64,000 bases of DNA from Neospora caninum Liverpool (Eukaryota > Apicomplexa > Conoidasida > Eucoccidiorida > Sarcocystidae): the NCBI RefSeq assembly GCF_000208865.1, contig NC_018385.1, positions 2,214,724 to 2,278,723 on the forward strand, read 5' to 3'. Position numbers and translations under genes: made by a program. The notes below the pieces were generated by a model, which worked only from the letters and a program-made list of their open reading frames with translations, was not told the origin of the DNA and made no database searches. Positions 1 to 10,400 of this stretch are shown one piece after another; positions within the stretch are counted from its first letter, which is position 1, and each line of letters opens with the position of its first letter.

Positions 1-78
1 CTGTTGTTGGAAGGACGCATTGCGTGGAAAAGGTTGAGAGACGCTGTATTTTTTTTCTCTGTGGGGTGTTTCTGTCAG

Positions 79-1290
79 GCCAATCCGGCGATGCTGCCGC
101 AGGTTCTGCAACTCATCGGGAACTCAAACCCGCAACTTTTGGAAGTAGGCACGGGGGGCACTTTCTCAAACGAGAGCTTCTCCGTGTGAAAGCCCTTTAC
201 TCAGCAAGTATCTTGATATCTGCTTCAGGGCATGTTTGTAGGCATTTGTGCATGTGCATGCGCGAGGGAATCCACCTGTCGCTCCCCAACGCTTAGCGGA
301 TGGCATACCGCGTGGGCATTTTTTAAAGGAGATGCATCTGCATGCATCTCCTTTACAGGTGCGTGTGTGTATTCATGTGGACAGGTTTTTGTATGGGAAG
401 TTTTCTCGAGGCTCCAATGGGCGCCTTTACTCAGCACCGCATTCTTTGCTGTGTCCCTCTGCCCCGGATCTTCTTCAGCTGATCACGCAGAACCAAGATG
501 CTTTCCTGGAAATGCTGCAAAGCGGCCAGGGTACGGGCGAGGCCGGTGCGCCCGGCACAGGCTTCGGCGCCGGAGGCATCATTCAGATGACTCCGGACGA
601 AATGGAAGCCTTGCAGCGGGTGAGAACGAGAAAACCGTCGATGCACATGCATCCCCCTACACCTCCATAGGTATATTTATATATAGGTACCTGTGTCTGC
701 TTAGGTGTTCACCTATTTATGTGCTTGGATGTGGATGCAAGTGTATATCCTTGGGTTTAGGGCGGATGAATATGGCTTCGTTGAAGCGGACACGTTTTTC
801 TGGCCTGTCTGCTCGCTTCAAATCAGCTCGAGGCCCTCGGCTTCTCTCGTCACCAGGCCGTGGAGGCCTATCTTGCTTGCGACAGAAATGAGGTAAGTGG
901 CCTCATTCACTTTTCAAGAACTAAGGAGAAAGCCCATAGTCCTCGGTCACCGTCTTGCTTCAGTATGTGTATATACATGGATAGGCGTACCTGTATATTT
1001 ACATCAGTGCTTCTGTTTCTGGATGCATATGTCTATAGACATTTAACTACAGGTCCATGTGTCCGTGTACATTCCGGTCTCTCCATCTAAAGCACCTGTG
1101 CAGGCATTTGTGCATCGCCTGTAGGGTGTAGCGGCTCACAAAAACGCAAGCGTGGTGAGTTGGTTTTGATACCTGTTGGGCACGTGAGCGTGTGTTGTGC
1201 AACTCACTTTTCTTCTCGTCTGTTCAGGAAATGGCGGCAAATTATCTCTTTGAGAATCTGAACGACTTGGGCGACGATGCCGGGGATTGA
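79..1290 (+). CDS. RAD23: RAD23 UV-excision repair / proteasome shuttle protein, C-terminal part (5' truncated by window edge)
   Basis: Four exons are visible: 79-144, 479-619, 827-892 and 1228-1290, all joined in phase 0, giving the last 111 residues. The first two exons encode the XPC-binding (STI1-like) domain, recognisable from NPAMLPQVLQLIG followed by LITQNQDAFLEML. A glycine-rich linker follows. The last two exons encode the C-terminal UBA domain, with LEALGFSRHQAVEAYLACDRNE-type residues and the helix-3 signature AANYLFENL. The protein ends about ten residues after the UBA, as in other RAD23 proteins. RAD23 binds ubiquitylated substrates through UBA domains, delivers them to the proteasome through an N-terminal ubiquitin-like domain, and stabilises XPC/Rad4 in nucleotide excision repair. 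The ubiquitin-like domain and first UBA must lie to the left of the window. Bases 1-78 read as intron ending in a pyrimidine tract and CAG. Splice sites are inferred by eye, but the exon phases and homology agree well. Confidence 0.9.
324..355. repeat. Perfect hairpin with TGCATGCA at the loop, in a RAD23 intron
   Basis: Two perfectly complementary 14-base arms (324-337 and 342-355) flank a four-base loop. The loop and start of the second arm contain TGCATGCA (339-346), a motif known as an apicomplexan AP2-type binding site and enriched in Toxoplasma promoters. Its position inside an intron makes a regulatory role unproven. Confidence 0.6.
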
Positions 1291-2366
1291 TAGATGCCCC
1301 TCAGCGCCGTCGCATGCTGTCTGCCAGATGGACCTTTGTTTTTTCTCTCGCTGCAACGCCTCTTCTCTCCTCGGCCCGCTGGCTGAAAAGGAGAAAACAG
1401 ATGCAGCCTTCTCCCTGAGTGTGCCTCTGCATTCCTGCTCATCTCGTGCGAATCTCGCGCTCCCCCAGCCAAGCATTGTATGTACGCTTCGGTTTTCTCT
1501 TCTGTTCTGCGGCCCCCGTGCCCTGCTGCAGTGTACGTACACCTGGCGACTCTACCGCTGGACGTTCTTGTCTCGCAAAAACAAACGATTCCTTGTATAC
1601 GTATGTGCATGTATTTATCCGAGTAAGTCTTCTGTTTATAGGCAAAATTCTTCCTTGTTTATTTTGAGTAAAGGGAAAGGCAGAGTTTCAGTGCATCTTT
1701 GGTGTCTGGTCTCGCGGTACGCAGTGGAGACGAGTTTCGCTAGGGTTCCGGCTTCCTCGGGATTCCAGGTACAGACATACTGTGGCGCCGTGCTCCTGTT
1801 GCAAAAGAGGACGATCAAAACAATTCAAGCGTGTGACTCTTGCTTTCCATTTCGGGACACGAGAGCGAAGGCTGGCCCGTTGGTGGCGCTCGCTTTCTGG
1901 GTTAGACCGGAACAAGGAAAATCTGCTAGCTGACCACACACTCAGACTCCCTAGGATGCACATACACTGTGAGAGCTCCCCGCACTCGAGGAGTTGTCGG
2001 CGTTGCGCTGCGATTCCAATTTCTGCAGGGGAGACGCGCGGAGGTGACCCTCTCTCAGATGTTATCACTCCTAGTACGATGGTACTGATCATCCTAGCAT
2101 TTTGATCAGTAGTTTTCTTTCGCTGGTCTTCTGCGTACAAACTTTTCCACGGGGCGAACATGCACAGCAGGATGTCATTTTGGTTGACGCAAACGCCGCA
2201 CGACAGAACCGATTGCTTCACGCTTAGGCTCAGCCAGGCAGTTGCAGGGATGAACGCAGTCTTATATCGCGGTTGCTGTCGGAGACTCTCGTTAAAATGA
2301 TCAGACAGGTCAGATGAAGTTGCCACTTTCCCCCCTCGGTTCTCGCACGCGACGTCCGGAGTTAGA

Positions 2367-2428
2367 CAGAGAGGGGCGCATTGCCGCGAGAAGCTCTCGA
2401 GCTTCTCGCGGCAATGCTCTCCTCTCTG
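2367..2428. repeat. Long inverted repeat / hairpin upstream of VPS54
   Basis: The inner part (2380-2415) is a perfect 16-base stem with a four-base loop. The pairing continues outward for 13 more bases on each side (2367-2379 with 2416-2428), with only two mismatches, giving a stem of 29 base pairs. It lies in the non-coding interval between RAD23 and VPS54. It could fold in RNA or extrude in DNA; function is unknown. Confidence 0.85.
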
Positions 2429-4219
2429 GCAGGAGAGCAGAAGGGCCTTGCACACCCCTGGATGGTTTGCCGTCTAACTCTTCAAAGCGAAAGCTGGAGA
2501 TTGGAGACATGCATCCATATGTACAGTGGCACGCAGTTGGATTTCACTATCCTACCGGTGTTCATTTTTGTTTGACTGCTGAAATCATTGAAACTGTTGG
2601 TTTAGCATAAGCACAGAACCAACCCTATCTTATGGTAGAGGCATTTTCGTGCATTTACAACTAAACCTGTCATCTTTATCTTACACCTCTCTCCGTACAG
2701 CTATATGTTAGTTTCAGTGATCAAACATCGGTATATCGGGATCACTACACCGGAATCCACTCTTGTCGTGTTTTCCCTCTGCGGTTTTTCGGCTCTCTGT
2801 ACACATTTTTGCTTGCACAAGGCACGGATAGAACCTGCCTGGAAGAACCGGGTTCCTCGGCGAGGCAAGACAAGAAGCTTGCGACGGCCAAACTTGGGGG
2901 TGTCCAGACAGCACGGGCGGTGTGCATCTTACCCCCGCCTCCGGTCCTCCTAAGAACTGTCCTTTCTTTGGCAGTCAGAGGCCACGTGGAAGCCCAAAGA
3001 AAAAGCTGAGACTGAAAAAGAGAGAGAGCCTGGAGAGCCGGTCACCTTTCCGCATCTTTTGCCGTCGCAGAAACGTATGCAACTGCGGCGGTTCTCAGGG
3101 CCGTATAGCGAAAAGGGAAACAGATGCGGCGCATGCTTGTCCCATATTTGGCTTTCTCGTCGGGCTTCGCGGTGTGTTGTTCGCGGGCGTCCCTTCTGCG
3201 ACAACAAGACGCGTTCAACGGAGAAGGCGACGGCGATCTTCAGCCGAAAACGCTTTTACACTCCAGACGTCTCTCGCTTTTCCATTTGTCGTTTCGCGAG
3301 TCCGTGCGCATGCTCCGCAGAGTTTGTCTTCGTTGCTCTGGACCTCGTCTGTGCAGCGCCCCCGCTGTCCTGCGGCGCATTCACCGTCTTCTCCCTTATT
3401 TTCTCTACACGGTTCCGTTCATGCTCCGTGCCTCACTAATGCCCCGTTTCCCTCTAAAGAAAAAACAAGTTCTGAGTTTCCACGCCTCGCTTCCGACCTC
3501 TTACCGGCTTTTTGGGCGCCTCTGCCCAGCTCCTCAGCAAGTCTCCTTTGCGCGGCGGAGAACGGAGCAGGCACTTGGACAAGTCCATTCCACGAAAAAG
3601 AGAAACGCACAGAGGCCCGATTCTAATTGATCCGCAAAACGTTCACTGCATGTGCATTTGGCCAGGCATCCCGTGTCACTGTTTCACATCCCCGACCCCT
3701 GCCGGGAAAGGGAACCGGGGTCACTCCCCCAAGATGCGAAAGGAGTCTGTAAGTCGCACGGTTCACTTTCTCTCTCTGTTTCGGACGTTTTCCTCTGTTC
3801 CCGTCTCCTCTCCTTCCGCGCGTCCCTTCGTCCCTTCTCCCATTCTGCCGGACTCGTGGTAGGATGTCCCTGTGGCGAAGATCCGCAGGCATGCACACCG
3901 CGCTCGCAGTCTCTTCCTGTCTCGTTTTTGTCTTCCCCACGCCCTTTCGTTTTTGTAAATCTCCGTCCCTCTGTGTTTTACGATTCTCTTCACTTCCGTG
4001 TAGCTGCCTCAAGGCCTAACTGCGTCGCCTCCGTCTCCGGCCTTTCCCCGGTTCACACATCTCGAACGCTGTGCCGCCGAGGCGCACACGGGAAAGCGCG
4101 GCGCACCCCTGTGTCGAGCCGCATCGCCATTTCCAGAGACCCCGTGGAGTCCTGTGGAGAAAGGGGGAAAACTGACAGCGCGTGGTGATCTGCAAAAAGA
4201 GGACATGCGCGGATCTCGA

Positions 4220-4226
4220 TGCATGC
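4220..4226. promoter_or_regulatory. TGCATGC motif upstream of the VPS54 start
   Basis: The heptamer TGCATGC occurs about 180 bases upstream of the chosen VPS54 start codon. This motif is a known AP2-type binding site over-represented in Toxoplasma promoters. A single occurrence is weak evidence, and the transcription start is not known. Confidence 0.35.
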
Positions 4227-4404
4227 GTTGGATCGTACCACGTACACCGCGCCGCCAGGAGAGGGAGTCACGGAGATGCGAGCGCTCCTCGCGCAGGAGA
4301 GGCATTCTCTCCTCAGGCGTTTGCTTGTATCTGAGTAGGAAAACGCGGGGCGACTGAGAGACAAACGGACTGGCAGAGATCGAGTCGCGTCTCCCGTCGA
4401 AAAG

Positions 4405-7400
4405 ATGGCGGAGCCGACGCGTGAACTCGTGTTGCCTCCGAGGGGGGACGAAGAAGAAAGCAACTGTAGCAGCGGCTGTCTCTCCCCCCAGTGGCAAGGA
4501 AATCTGATGGAGGAACTGCAGGCCGCGCAAAGCATTTCTGCCGTCGTCAACGTTGTAGGTTTGGCTCTTGCTCGCTGTGTATTCCTTTCCTCACCAAATC
4601 CCTGCTACGTGGAGTCGCTGCTGAGACAGGGGAACTGATGCCTCAAGTTGGGAGAAGTGCAGATACTGCCGTTGTGTTTGATTGGTGTACCCCACTGCAC
4701 TGAACCGCCTCATACTGCTCGCAAGTGTTGGATTTCAATATCCTACGTATATTCCTGTTGCGCACGCTTTCAAAGAGCTGGGGCCAAGTTCCCAGTCTCT
4801 TCTCAGTTAGCCAGCCGACCACGTAGAAACGCCTCCGCGAGTCGGATAGGTTTCCTTCGTCTCTTCTCGGAGGCATCGGTCGCGTCTGTGGAGTCTCCAC
4901 TTTTCAGACTGGCGGTCTGACCCTTCTGAATGGAAGTCGAAAGTGCACCCGGGCGTGCCAGGCCCTCTTTAAATTTCCCTCTCTTATCGAGTTCTGTTCC
5001 CTTTCAGTCTCAGCGAGAACGTGCAGCTTCCTCTTTTTCTTGTGTGTCCCCTCGCCCCCGCGTGCTGTCACGCACCCAAGCGTCTCCTCGATTCGCCACC
5101 CTCTCGTTTTCGTTTCTGATCACACGCCTTGAGAAGCGTCTTGAAACCGCGCCTCTCTTCTTTAGGGTTCAGGGTCTACGACGTGTTTGTCCTCCCCTTC
5201 ACTGCTGGGTGCCTGTCGCCGCACTTCAGAGTTGAAAACGGCTGCGTGTATTTCCCCCGCGTCTTTCTGGGAAGGACCACGGGGGCGTGCGTCTCCTCTG
5301 GAGCTTCTGCGAGGACTCTGTGCGAGGAGTCTCTGCCATGTTTCTGTGTTTTGCCTGTCGCTACCAGCCTGGGGCTCTGGAACCCAGCAGCGTATTCTCG
5401 TTCCTCTCCGAAGGCTCGCTTTTCGCGTCCTCTCTGGAGGAACCTGCGGATTTCTCGCCGCGGCGCGCCTCTGCCGGCCTGGCCCCGAAGGAAATTTCTC
5501 TCTCGGATTTCGACGGCTACTTCAACAGCCTCAAAGAGGTGAGCGCGCGGGCGAGCTGAGGAAAAGCGGAGGCAACGCGGAGAGACAGTGGCCCAAAAAG
5601 GCTACGACAGGAAGAAAAGACAAACGAAGAGCACGTGGAACGTGGAATCGATGACGTAAACACGAGAGAGACCGTGGAAACACGGAGAGCAGAAGGCAGG
5701 CCGTCTCCTTTGAAGTCCATCTTCTCTTTTTCGTGATGCAGTCTCTCTCGGAGGAGTGCGACCGCTTTTGTCGTCTCTCGCATCTTGTCTCCTGCGTTGT
5801 CGCTTCTCGAGCCGAGGGATGGCAGCGAATGTTGGGTTCTCCACCCCCCCGTGTTCTTTTCCCCGGCGTTCAGGAACTGTCTCAGTTTGAAGCCATCTGC
5901 GCAGATGACCGAGAAGCCCTCAAGGCTCGCGACGGAGGGACTCTCTCGCTGAGTGCCAGGCGAAGAGAGAATGCCGAGCTCTTGGTGGCGTCCACGCGAC
6001 GCATGCAGGGTTCGCGCTTTCCCCCCAGCGGGGCGGTCCGACCTCGCAGAGACCGGAGACTGCCGAGAGGGGAGAGGCGGCGAGAGAGAGAGAGGTCGGA
6101 GACGCGAGACGCAGATGCGAAGAAGGAAGACTCGGCGGCCTTCGCGGAAAAGCGAGGGCGCGGAAAAGACGGAAGTCTAGGAGAACGGAGAGGAGAGGAA
6201 GAACCAGAGGACGACGGTTTAGAAAGAAACGAGAGAGGTGGAATTGATCATGAGCAACTTCTCCTCTATGGAGACGATGACGACGAGGAATTTGTGGAAG
6301 GGACATTGACCTGCAGTTCAGTGCCGGAGTGCTTCTTCTCGCCAGACTTCCAGCTCTCAGACTTTCTCTGCTACGACCTGGCCGAGGCCGTGAAGGTGCA
6401 CGACGAGGTGAGCGACTGCGAAAGGACACGACACAGAGAGGACCACCAGCAACGGGAAGAAGTGGAGGGACAGGAGACAGAGAGAAGTAGAGAGATAAGC
6501 AGGGAGAGGCGGCGCGCTGCAGCGTCGACGAAAAAGCTGCAAGAGGCGAATCCGGCAGTTGTGTGTGTGTCTGTCTGTCTGTCCTCTTGGCGCGCAGTTC
6601 TCCACTTGTTTAGACGAGGTCGAATGCAGCCTCGTCTCTCTGCTTTCTCGGCGCTTCTCCTTTTTCGTTAGTTCGTTGTGGAAGCTGACGAGCATGCAGT
6701 CTGAAATGGAAGGGGCTCTTCGAACGGTCGCCTCTCTCAGGTGAGGAGCGAAAACGCAACCGGATCTAGACTCGCTTCCGTCCCCTTTCTTGACTGAGTC
6801 TCCACCTTTTTTTTCAACACGAAGAAGCAGAGACCGAAGAACACTCAGTTCGCGCGTCTCGAAAGGAAGGATGTCTGTTCCCGAACACAACACTGTTCCT
6901 CGTTTCTCTTTCGCGACAAGGAAAGGAAAGGACAAAAAAAAAGCGCGAGTAGCGCGGGGTGTACCACGGACCTCGTCGGCTTCCGTTTCCTACCTCTTGT
7001 CACTTTGCACATGCATGTCTCACTGAACAAATCTAATCCTTTGTTTCCACTTTTCTTTGTTGATGAGCTCGCTCAGAGGGGAGATCAAGAAGATGCAAGC
7101 GGAGCGCGTGGAGCTCGGCCTCAAGGTGCTGCGGTTGACAAAGTAAGCCTGTCGGCTTTTGGATGACCCCGTGAGATGGCCACACGCCGCTGTTTCTGGT
7201 CTTTGTGTCGCTTTCCTCTGCCCCACGCGTGCGCGTTGTTTCCATCAACCAAGTCTTTCTGTGTTTCTCCAGCTGCTTTCCACTGACCCGTTTATGTTTA
7301 TTTTTCTCGCGAGGCCTGTCCTGCGATTTCTTGCCTCTTCACCCTTTGTGAGCCGTTTGCGTCGGTCTAGATCAATGCTGCGCCCTCGAGATCTTTCTGA

Positions 7401-10400
7401 GCTCTCCTCCGCATGCGTCCACAGCTGTGCATCTCCTGTCTTGGTTTCTCGCGTCTCCCCGTCGTTGCCGTCGCCTTCTTCCCTCTGGACGCGCCACCAT
7501 CGCGTTCCGCGTCCTGTCGTTCTGCAGAGAGTTCCAACACGTTGCCTCTTGGCTGGTCCCTCCACGTCTCTCCGCAGAGTTTTGTCGCCCCTCCCGTCCG
7601 CGCGGCGTCTCTCCGTCGATGCCCGCGGAGACCCTCGCAGCCTCAAACCTTCCTCTGTGTCGGGTCGTCTTGTTCCCTTCGTTTCTTCAGCCTCCTTCGT
7701 CGGTGGCGCTGTTTTTTATGGAGGTTGAGCGCCTCCGAACAGAGCGTTTCTTGAGAGAATCCTTCCCGCCACTTCAAGCCGGGGTCCACCGCCTCCTCTC
7801 AGTCTGTGTGTCCCGTCTATTTCTGTCTCGTCCCTGGCGCGTGCGCTGCCTGCCTTCAGAGAACGCCAGGGACTGCTCGTTCACTTGCGCCGGATGGAGT
7901 TTCTGAGCTACGTCCGGGACTGTCTCCAGTCTCTCGACATCCTGCTGCAGGCGAAAGAATTCGCGACCTGCCTGAGACTCATCGAGGCCACGCGGGCCGT
8001 GATGAACCAAGAACTCGCCGCGCTGCACGTCGCGCGCCCCATTCGCCTTCAGCTGGATGGTGAGGAGCAAAGAGAAGGAAGGGGAAAGGAGAGAAAGAAG
8101 GGGGAAAGGAGAGAAAGAGAGGGACCTTTAGGGATTGGGGTTGTCGGTGGAACGAGAGCTGTGACGAGTCAGGGAGTGGGTATTCTGTCGGCATCGGTAT
8201 ATTTGTGCGTGCAACTCGCTTTGAGGGTAGAAGAGAGAGATAAGATGTAGAGCGGGAGAGGAAGAAAGTTGAACAGGAGAAAAAGGAAGAGAGGGGACCT
8301 TCACATTTTGGGACGTTATGGCTGAGAGAGTGGTAACTGGCCGAGGGCTTCAACACGGCCTTCGCCCTCCCACACGTCCACGCACAAAAAAGAGGGGCAG
8401 AAAGGGAAAAGCAAAAGGCCTTCGGTGGTGGCGTCGCAATCGAGGATTCACTTCAGCGTCTAAGTTTCAAGACACCAGTCGACGTTTCTCCGCACATTTC
8501 AACGCTTTTGTGCTTTGAATTCTTCAGAACTCCAGCACCGAATCACCACGTCATTAATCGACGACTTTGCTGCCGCCTCGTTAGCTGCTGTCTTCCCTGC
8601 TCATTGTGACCCTCAATCTCCAACTCTCGTTTCTTCGCTTCACGCCGTCTTAACCTCTCCCTCTTCATCCTCTCCCTCTTCTTCGCCTTCCTTTTCTTCG
8701 TCGTCCTCTTCTTCGTCCTCTCCCTCTTCGTCCTCTCCCTCTTCGTTCTCTGCCTCTTCTTCGCCTTCCTTTTCTTCGTCGTCCTCTTCTTCCTCGCACG
8801 CGGTCGCTGCAGCTCGGCGGCTTGCGCCGGTTATTCGGCCAGTTGTCCGGGTGGATGTTTTGCATGCGCGGCTGGGGACTGTGGAACAGAGACAGGAGCA
8901 GACGGAAAAAGACAGCAGCGACTCTCTCGACAGCCAGATAAGCTCAGCGCTCACCGCGTTGTACGGCGACTGGGCTCGAGGATGGACGCTGCAAGTCGAG
9001 GAAGAAGAAGCAAACCCTTTCGACGACAGAGGGGTCTTCACCTGGGAGCAGGTCAGTGCGATTTCGCGTCTCGCACTTTCAGGCAGTGTTCCCTTTTCCA
9101 GTCAACCAGTCCGTGTCTGCACACATCGTTGCTCATGCACATCGGTAGCAGCGTTTGATTTGTCGATGCACGCGTTTTTGACGGTGTGTGTGGGTGCACA
9201 CAAGATGCGAGACCCTCAACGTCTTTAGATGTATATGAATCTGTGTATGGAATAGAGACACGTCGATGCCTGTCAGAGATGCGAAAAACCACATGCCGCG
9301 TCTTTCATCGATCGCCTTCTGCGGATGGAGTCATTCATTTCCACGGAAGAAAGCAATCACGAAGGTACCACCATCTCCACATTGTTACGTTCACATATAT
9401 ATATATATATATATATATCTTCGGTGTCTTATACTCCCACGCCATGTGACTCAGTAAAAGAAAGGTGTGAGGAAGGTGGCTTTCCCCATCGCTGCGACCT
9501 TGAATAACTGGTTTCTGTGTGTCTTCTTTTTTTCTCCAGCGGTTGATATCGTGCGTGGGAATGGCGCCAGAAAGTTTGCAGGGGCTAAATTTGTTGTCTA
9601 GGTGCGAGGGCAATGCGTCGATGATGATCGCCCGCGCCCGTCAATCTTTTTCTTCCGCGACGAAGAGCGCCATGAGGACAGTCGCGAGTCGCGCTGTTAT
9701 GAAGTATTCCTGCGCCTCGCCTGCCCCTCGACAGGCCTCTTCTCTTCCGAGCAGACTGGCGACCGATTCCGAGGAAGAGGAGCCGCCAAAGTGCCGTTTG
9801 CCACTTCGCGAGGGATCGAGACACGCGCACGCGTCCACAGATCCACAGGAGACCTGTCAGGCGCCTTCTTCACCGCACTTTCCTCCCAGCAGCGAACCTT
9901 CCTCTGAACAAGCCTCTCGCCGCTCCCTCAGCCTCGTCATTCCCTCAAGAGACGAAGACGGAGACAGAGAGATAGAACAAGCGGGAGACCAAGAGGGAGA
10001 TCAAGAGAGATATCAAGAGGGAGAACAGGAGACAGTCGAGAGATCAGGGCGTCGGCTCTCTAGTTCCCGCTCTGTCTCTCGAGGAGAGGGAGAGAAAGAC
10101 GAACCACGTCCATCTGGAAGTGAAGGACGAGAGAACGCAGAGGCGGGCCATTTTGGTGGCGACGGGGAAGCGGCCGGTGAGTCTGCGGTGTGCTTCGCTG
10201 CGACGGCAGGAGAGGGAGGGTCCAGCGGTGGGAGGGTGACTGTAGGGCAGAGCGAAGAGCAGAGAGGCATATCACAGGAGGCGAGCGAGGAAACGGGCGA
10301 AAAGCGAAAGGCGGAGGGGCAAGAGGGCGAGGAGGTCCAGAAGGCGGCCAAGCGAGAAGGTCGCGAAGACCAGAGAGAAGCCAGCCGGTCTGCGAGGGTC

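Larger units (their letters stand above)
1291..4404. other. Intergenic: RAD23 3' region and VPS54 5' region
   Basis: No conserved coding exon is recognised in this stretch. The left part should hold the RAD23 3' UTR and the right part the VPS54 promoter and 5' UTR. A 234-codon open frame at 2922-3626 is C/T-rich, has no recognisable domain and is treated as chance or 5' UTR. The hairpin at 2367-2428 and a TGCATGC motif at 4220 are the only discrete elements I can point to. Additional non-coding 5' exons of VPS54 are possible. Confidence 0.6.

Noticed and set aside
2922..3626. A 234-codon plus-strand open frame upstream of VPS54
   Set aside because: It is C/T-rich, lacks a recognisable domain, has a competing open frame in the same DNA, and sits where a 5' UTR is expected.
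5733..5873. In-frame upstream extension of VPS54 exon 3, using the acceptor before 5748
   Set aside because: It would add about 42 residues inside a segment that otherwise aligns without gaps to VPS54. The acceptor at 5871-5873 with its pyrimidine tract fits better. Alternative use cannot be excluded.
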